Positions 60,767 through 64,000 of a stretch of DNA of 64,000 nucleotides are shown piece after piece. Source of the DNA: Clostridia bacterium (GTDB lineage Bacteria; Bacillota; Clostridia; Christensenellales; Borkfalkiaceae); the NCBI GenBank assembly GCA_017536205.1, contig JAFXHX010000004.1, forward strand, positions 124,001-188,000, read 5' to 3'. The position numbers and the translations under genes were made by a program. Under the pieces are notes generated by a model. It searched no databases, had not been told where the DNA came from, and saw only the letters and a list, made by a program, of their open reading frames with translations. How positions within the stretch are numbered: position 1 is the stretch's first letter; every line of letters begins with the position of its first letter.

Positions 60767-61396
60767 ATGATAAATAATTTAGTTAACAGATATCCACAAC
60801 TTGCCCCTATTAAACAAGACATTGAAAAAGCAGTTAAAGTTTTTAAAGACTGCTACTATTTAGGTGGCAAAATACTTCTTATGGGCAACGGTGGTAGCGC
60901 AAGCGATTGCGAGCATATAGCAGGCGAACTCTTAAAAGGCTTTATGCTTAAACGCTCGGTAACCGAAGACGACGCTTTACTTTTCAAAACCGCTTTCCCC
61001 GAAGATAGCGAAAAGTTTATTAAAACGCTTCAAAGGGGAATACCTGCAATTTCGCTTCCATCGCAAATAGGCGTTTTATCTGCCTACGCTAACGACGTTG
61101 AGCCCGATATGGTTTACGCTCAACTAGTTTACGCTTATAATCAAGTAAGCGACGTTGCAGTTGGGCTTTCAACTTCGGGTAATTCTAAAAACGTTGTTAA
61201 CGGCTTAAAAGTAGCAAAGGCGCTCGGGCTTAAAACGGTTGCTTTTACAGGTAGCAAGCCTTGCGCTTTAGATAGCGTTTGTAACGTTTTAATTAAAGTT
61301 CCCGAAACCGAAACTTATAAAGTTCAAGAACTTCATTTAGCAGTTTACCACGCTATTTGCGCTCAAATAGAAAGCGATTTATTTGGAGATAAATAA
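60767..61396 (+). CDS. SIS-domain sugar phosphate isomerase (GmhA-like)
   Basis: 209 aa from ATG 60767 (AAAGGTGAT upstream); the frame extends 19 codons further without a ribosome binding site. SIS motifs: LLMGNGGSASDCEHIAGEL, GLSTSGNSKNVVNGLK and the C-terminal ELHLAVYHAIC. This pattern matches sedoheptulose-7-phosphate isomerase GmhA, but no other heptose genes are near. The stop overlaps the start of a GH2 gene, so a role in metabolism of a sugar released by that enzyme is as likely. Confidence 0.8.
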   Translation: MINNLVNRYPQLAPIKQDIEKAVKVFKDCYYLGGKILLMGNGGSASDCEHIAGELLKGFMLKRSVTEDDALLFKTAFPEDSEKFIKTLQRGIPAISLPSQIGVLSAYANDVEPDMVYAQLVYAYNQVSDVAVGLSTSGNSKNVVNGLKVAKALGLKTVAFTGSKPCALDSVCNVLIKVPETETYKVQELHLAVYHAICAQIESDLFGDK

Positions 61397-63114
61397 TGAT
61401 TTTTAAACCCACTTTTATTACGGGCGACGCGCCGTTACTTGAATATCCACGCCCACAGTTTAAGCGTGATAGTTACCTATCTTTAAACGGCGTTTGGGAA
61501 TACGGCATTTCTAAAACGGCAGGCGAAATAAGTGGCAAAATAGTTGTGCCATACTCTCCCGAAAGCGAACTTTCAGGCGTAATGCGCATGCTTAAAAAAA
61601 ACGAAATATTAACCTATAAGCGTGTTTTTACACTTCCAAACGGCTTTAACAAGGGCGTTGTTCTTTTAAACGTTGGCGCATGCGACCAAGTAACTAAAGT
61701 GTACGTTAACGATAAATTAGTTGGCGAAAACGAAGGTGGCTACCTTCCTTTTACTTTCGATATTACAAGTGCCTTGCGTGACGGCGAAAACGAACTTATA
61801 TTTATCGTAACCGACGATGCCGACACCGAAGTTTACGGGCGTGGCAAACAAACGTATAAACCGGGTGGCATTTGGTACACGGCAACTAGTGGTATTTGGC
61901 AATCGGTATTTTTAGAAAGCGTTCCCACGTCTTATATAAAATCGGTGAAACTAACGCCTAATTATAACGAGCGTTCTTTAACTATTACCCCAACTCTCGT
62001 GGGTAGCGGTGAGTTTACCGCCAAAGTTTTTGACGGTGAAACTTTGCTTGCAACTAATTCAGGTAGTGGCGAACTTACCCTTTCACTTCCCACCGTTAAA
62101 GACTGGACGCCCGAAAGTCCCGAACTTTACACCGTTAAACTTTATTTTTCGGGCGATGAAGTTGAAAGTTATTTCGGTATGCGAAAGTTTTCGCTTATAG
62201 AAAAAAACGGGCTTAAAACCTTTGCGCTTAATAACCAGCCTATTTTTATGAACGGGCTTCTTGACCAAGGCTATTATTACCAAGGCTTATACACCCCAAA
62301 AACCAACGAATGTATGTATAACGAAATTAAAGCCGTTAAAGAGTGTGGCTATAATATGCTTAGAAAGCACATTAAGGTCGAGCCTATGCTTTGGTATTAT
62401 TATTGCGACGTTTTAGGCGTTCTAGTTTGGCAAGATATGATAAACGGTGGCGCTAAATATAAGCAAATTCGCATTGCGCTCGCACCGTTTTTCAACCTTC
62501 ACCTTAACGACCACGACTATAAGGCTATGGGTAGAAACGAAGCGTCTAGAAAGCAATATAAAAAAGAAGCGCTTTTACTTCAAGAAACTTTATATAACGT
62601 AACTTCGCTTTGTTTATACACCCCGTTTAACGAAGCGTGGGGGCAATTCGATGCGCTTGAAAACCTTGAAATGCTTAAAGCAAACGACCCTACAAGGCTT
62701 TACGACCACGCAAGTGGTTGGCAAGATATGGGCGGAGGCGACGTTTGTTCACGCCATATCTATTTTAGAAAAATACGCCTTAAAAACGATAAAAAGCGCG
62801 CGCTTGCACTTACGGAGTTCGGTGGTTATACGCTAGTTGTTAAAGGCCACGAATCGTCGCCTAAAAAGTTCGGCTATAAAATAATGAAAAACGCCCAGCA
62901 GTTTGAAAACGCTTACGTTAAACTTTTTGAAACGGAAATTATTCCAGAAATTGAAAAAAACGGGCTTTCTGCCACCGTTTATACTGAACTTACCGATATA
63001 GAAGACGAGCAAAACGGCATTTTCACCTTTGATAGAACGCTAAAAATTAAAAAGCAAACGCTAATTGACATTAATAAAAAGGTAGAAAACGCCTACGCTA
63101 AAAAGTTTAAATAA
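61396..63114 (+). CDS. Glycoside hydrolase family 2 protein
   Basis: 572 aa, cytoplasmic (no signal peptide). N-terminal sugar-binding jelly roll (YLSLNGVWEYGI, GACDQVTKVYVNDKLVGENE), Ig-like linker, then a TIM barrel. The acid/base is Glu413 in FNEAWGQFD and the likely nucleophile Glu474 in LTEFGGYT. It is shorter than E. coli beta-galactosidase and similar to compact GH2 beta-galactosidase, beta-glucuronidase or beta-mannosidase types. It is translationally coupled to the SIS isomerase. Confidence 0.82.
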   Translation: MIFKPTFITGDAPLLEYPRPQFKRDSYLSLNGVWEYGISKTAGEISGKIVVPYSPESELSGVMRMLKKNEILTYKRVFTLPNGFNKGVVLLNVGACDQVTKVYVNDKLVGENEGGYLPFTFDITSALRDGENELIFIVTDDADTEVYGRGKQTYKPGGIWYTATSGIWQSVFLESVPTSYIKSVKLTPNYNERSLTITPTLVGSGEFTAKVFDGETLLATNSGSGELTLSLPTVKDWTPESPELYTVKLYFSGDEVESYFGMRKFSLIEKNGLKTFALNNQPIFMNGLLDQGYYYQGLYTPKTNECMYNEIKAVKECGYNMLRKHIKVEPMLWYYYCDVLGVLVWQDMINGGAKYKQIRIALAPFFNLHLNDHDYKAMGRNEASRKQYKKEALLLQETLYNVTSLCLYTPFNEAWGQFDALENLEMLKANDPTRLYDHASGWQDMGGGDVCSRHIYFRKIRLKNDKKRALALTEFGGYTLVVKGHESSPKKFGYKIMKNAQQFENAYVKLFETEIIPEIEKNGLSATVYTELTDIEDEQNGIFTFDRTLKIKKQTLIDINKKVENAYAKKFK

Positions 63115-63143
63115 AAAAGAACGCCTAGTGCGTTCTTTTTTTT
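63113..63143 (+). terminator. Terminator after the GH2 gene
   Basis: AAAAAAGAACGC-CTAGT-GCGTTCTTTTTT hairpin. Confidence 0.9.
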
Positions 63144-63194
63144 GGCAAAATCTTCATATTTTCCACAATTTTTTCACTTTTTTTATTAAAACAA

Positions 63195-63249
63195 TTGACA
63201 ACGTATATATACTATATATATAATGGTCTTGTTTAGTTTTGCTAAACAA
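63195..63249 (+). promoter_or_regulatory. Promoter and candidate operator of the XRE-cupin/pot operon
   Basis: TTGACA (63195-63200) and TATAAT (63219-63224) with 18-bp spacing. The inverted repeat TTGTTTAG-TTTTG-CTAAACAA lies at the transcription start (63229-63249), well placed for autorepression by the XRE regulator. Confidence 0.65.
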
Positions 63250-63279
63250 AAAGTTTACATTTATCAAACGGAGAAAATT

Positions 63280-63813
63280 ATGGTTATAGGCGATAAAATT
63301 AAAAGGTTGCGCCTTCAATGCAATTTAACGCAAGAAGAACTTGCCAACCGTTGCGAACTTACAAAAGGCTATATATCGCAACTTGAAAACGACTTAACGT
63401 CGCCTTCGATTGCAACGCTTATAGATATACTTTCTGCGCTTGGCACTTCGCTAAACGAGTTTTTCAGTGAAGAGCAAGAAGAAAAAATAGTCTTTAAAGA
63501 AAACGACTTTATTGAAAAAATAACCGAAAAGTCAACGCTTAACTGGCTTGTTCCTAACGCTCAAAAAAACGTTATGGAGCCTATGCTTATAGAACTTGCG
63601 CCGTCTGCCGTTACCGAAGAAGACGTTCCACACGAAGGTGAAGAGTTTGGCTACGTTTTATCGGGTGAAATAGTTATTCATTTAGGCAGTAAACGCCACG
63701 CCTGCAAAAAGGGCGAAAGTTTTTATTTTACCGCCGATAAATCGCATTTTATAGAAAATAAAAAAGACAAAACTGCGAAGTTTTTATGGATATCTTCGCC
63801 ACCTACCTTTTAA
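63280..63813 (+). CDS. XRE family regulator with cupin domain (PuuR-like)
   Basis: 177 aa. N-terminal helix-turn-helix (LTQEELANRCELTKGYISQL, then ENDLTSPSIATL), C-terminal cupin (GEEFGYVLSGEIVIHLGSK, KKGESFYF). This architecture with polyamine-transport genes downstream is typical of the regulator of potABCD in Clostridia, sensing putrescine or spermidine. I choose ATG 63280, preceded by GGAGAAAA; the frame upstream (63223) starts inside the promoter. potA follows after 18 bases. Confidence 0.88.
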   Translation: MVIGDKIKRLRLQCNLTQEELANRCELTKGYISQLENDLTSPSIATLIDILSALGTSLNEFFSEEQEEKIVFKENDFIEKITEKSTLNWLVPNAQKNVMEPMLIELAPSAVTEEDVPHEGEEFGYVLSGEIVIHLGSKRHACKKGESFYFTADKSHFIENKKDKTAKFLWISSPPTF

Positions 63814-63831
63814 TTATTACGGAGAAAAGTT

Positions 63832-64000
63832 ATGGAAAAAGTTATGAGTAAACAAAAAATTATTGAAATTAAAGACGTGTGCAAGGCATACGACGATACT
63901 CTTGCCGTTGAAAACGTTAACCTTTACGTTAGAAAGGGCGAGTTTATTACTTTTTTAGGGCCTTCGGGTTGTGGTAAAACCACAACGCTCCGTATGATAG
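63832..64000 (+). CDS. potA: Spermidine/putrescine ABC transporter ATP-binding protein PotA, N-terminal part
   Basis: Runs off the window end; 56 residues are visible, with GGAG before the [23 protein letters not shown] and the Walker [15 protein letters not shown] are typical of PotA/FbpC-type importers. The upstream XRE-cupin regulator is the usual partner of pot genes, which supports polyamine transport; an iron or other CUT1-like ATPase is not excluded from this fragment alone. Confidence 0.8.
   Translation, partial: MEKVMSKQKIIEIKDVCKAYDDTLAVENVNLYVRKGEFITFLGPSGCGKTTTLRMI

Overview
The window looks like chromosomal DNA of an uncultured, low-GC, spore-forming Clostridia, most likely a gut or animal-associated anaerobe (possibly Christensenellales-like; the order is a guess). 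The evidence is: sporulation genes (yqfC, yqfD, sigG, ylmC/ymxH), Firmicutes-type gene orders (yqfCD-phoH-yqfF-ybeY-era and rpsB-tsf-pyrH-frr-uppS-cdsA-dxr-rseP), AGGAGG-type ribosome binding sites, ATG/GTG/TTG starts, BspA-like surface lipoproteins, and cytoplasmic enzymes for complex glycans (GH130, GH2 and GH109-like proteins). There is no rRNA, CRISPR array, transposase or prophage.

Layout. 1-2.8 kb: the end of a sodium:solute symporter, then asnA and galM on the minus strand. 2.9-9.4 kb: a plus-strand housekeeping operon (yqfC, yqfD, phoH, a short yqfF/pgpH, ybeY, era, trmB, esterase), ending at tRNA-Leu(CAG). 9.5-18.6 kb: an AraC regulator divergent from an acetyltransferase/oxidoreductase pair, then mntP, an SbcD/YhaN-like DNA repair pair, a GH130 phosphorylase with a HAD hydrolase, and a 26-residue membrane peptide gene on the minus strand. 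18.7-27 kb: an SDR, a 2225-residue BspA/InlB-type lipoprotein and a TIGR01440 protein. 27.1-29.6 kb: a type II restriction-modification pair with an EcoRI-like nuclease, next to tRNA-Ser(GCU) and a duplicated fragment of that tRNA locus. 29.7-31.5 kb: an NhaC-type antiporter with a cysteine-rich insert. 31.6-44.2 kb: the translation/lipid/isoprenoid cluster, split between pyrH and frr by a two-gene surface module (lipoprotein plus Gly-Asn-rich secreted protein). 44.3-50.1 kb: a small XRE protein, a collagen-like protein, and an AraC regulator divergent from an operon of two GH109-like proteins flanking an N-acetylhexosamine kinase-like gene. 50.6-57.7 kb: C_GCAxxG_C_C protein, TcdA, YfcC carrier, TVP38, acyltransferase, sigG, ylmC, lipoprotein. 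57.8-64 kb: CPBP protease, rlmH, tadA, prs, SIS isomerase, GH2, and an XRE-cupin regulator in front of potA.

Three observations stand out. (1) A hairpin-rich non-coding repeat occurs after pyrH, after the Gly-rich protein gene and after the GH109-like operon; two of these sites bracket the surface module inserted into the pyrH-frr cluster. (2) At least seven genes have a -10 hexamer 5-6 bases before the start codon and no Shine-Dalgarno sequence, so leaderless mRNAs appear common. (3) A small membrane-peptide gene with a near-consensus promoter, RBS and terminator lies in a gap that would normally be left blank.

All calls come from reading the sequence; no database search was run. Family names are recognition by motif and gene order. 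Substrates for the sugar enzymes are inferred.
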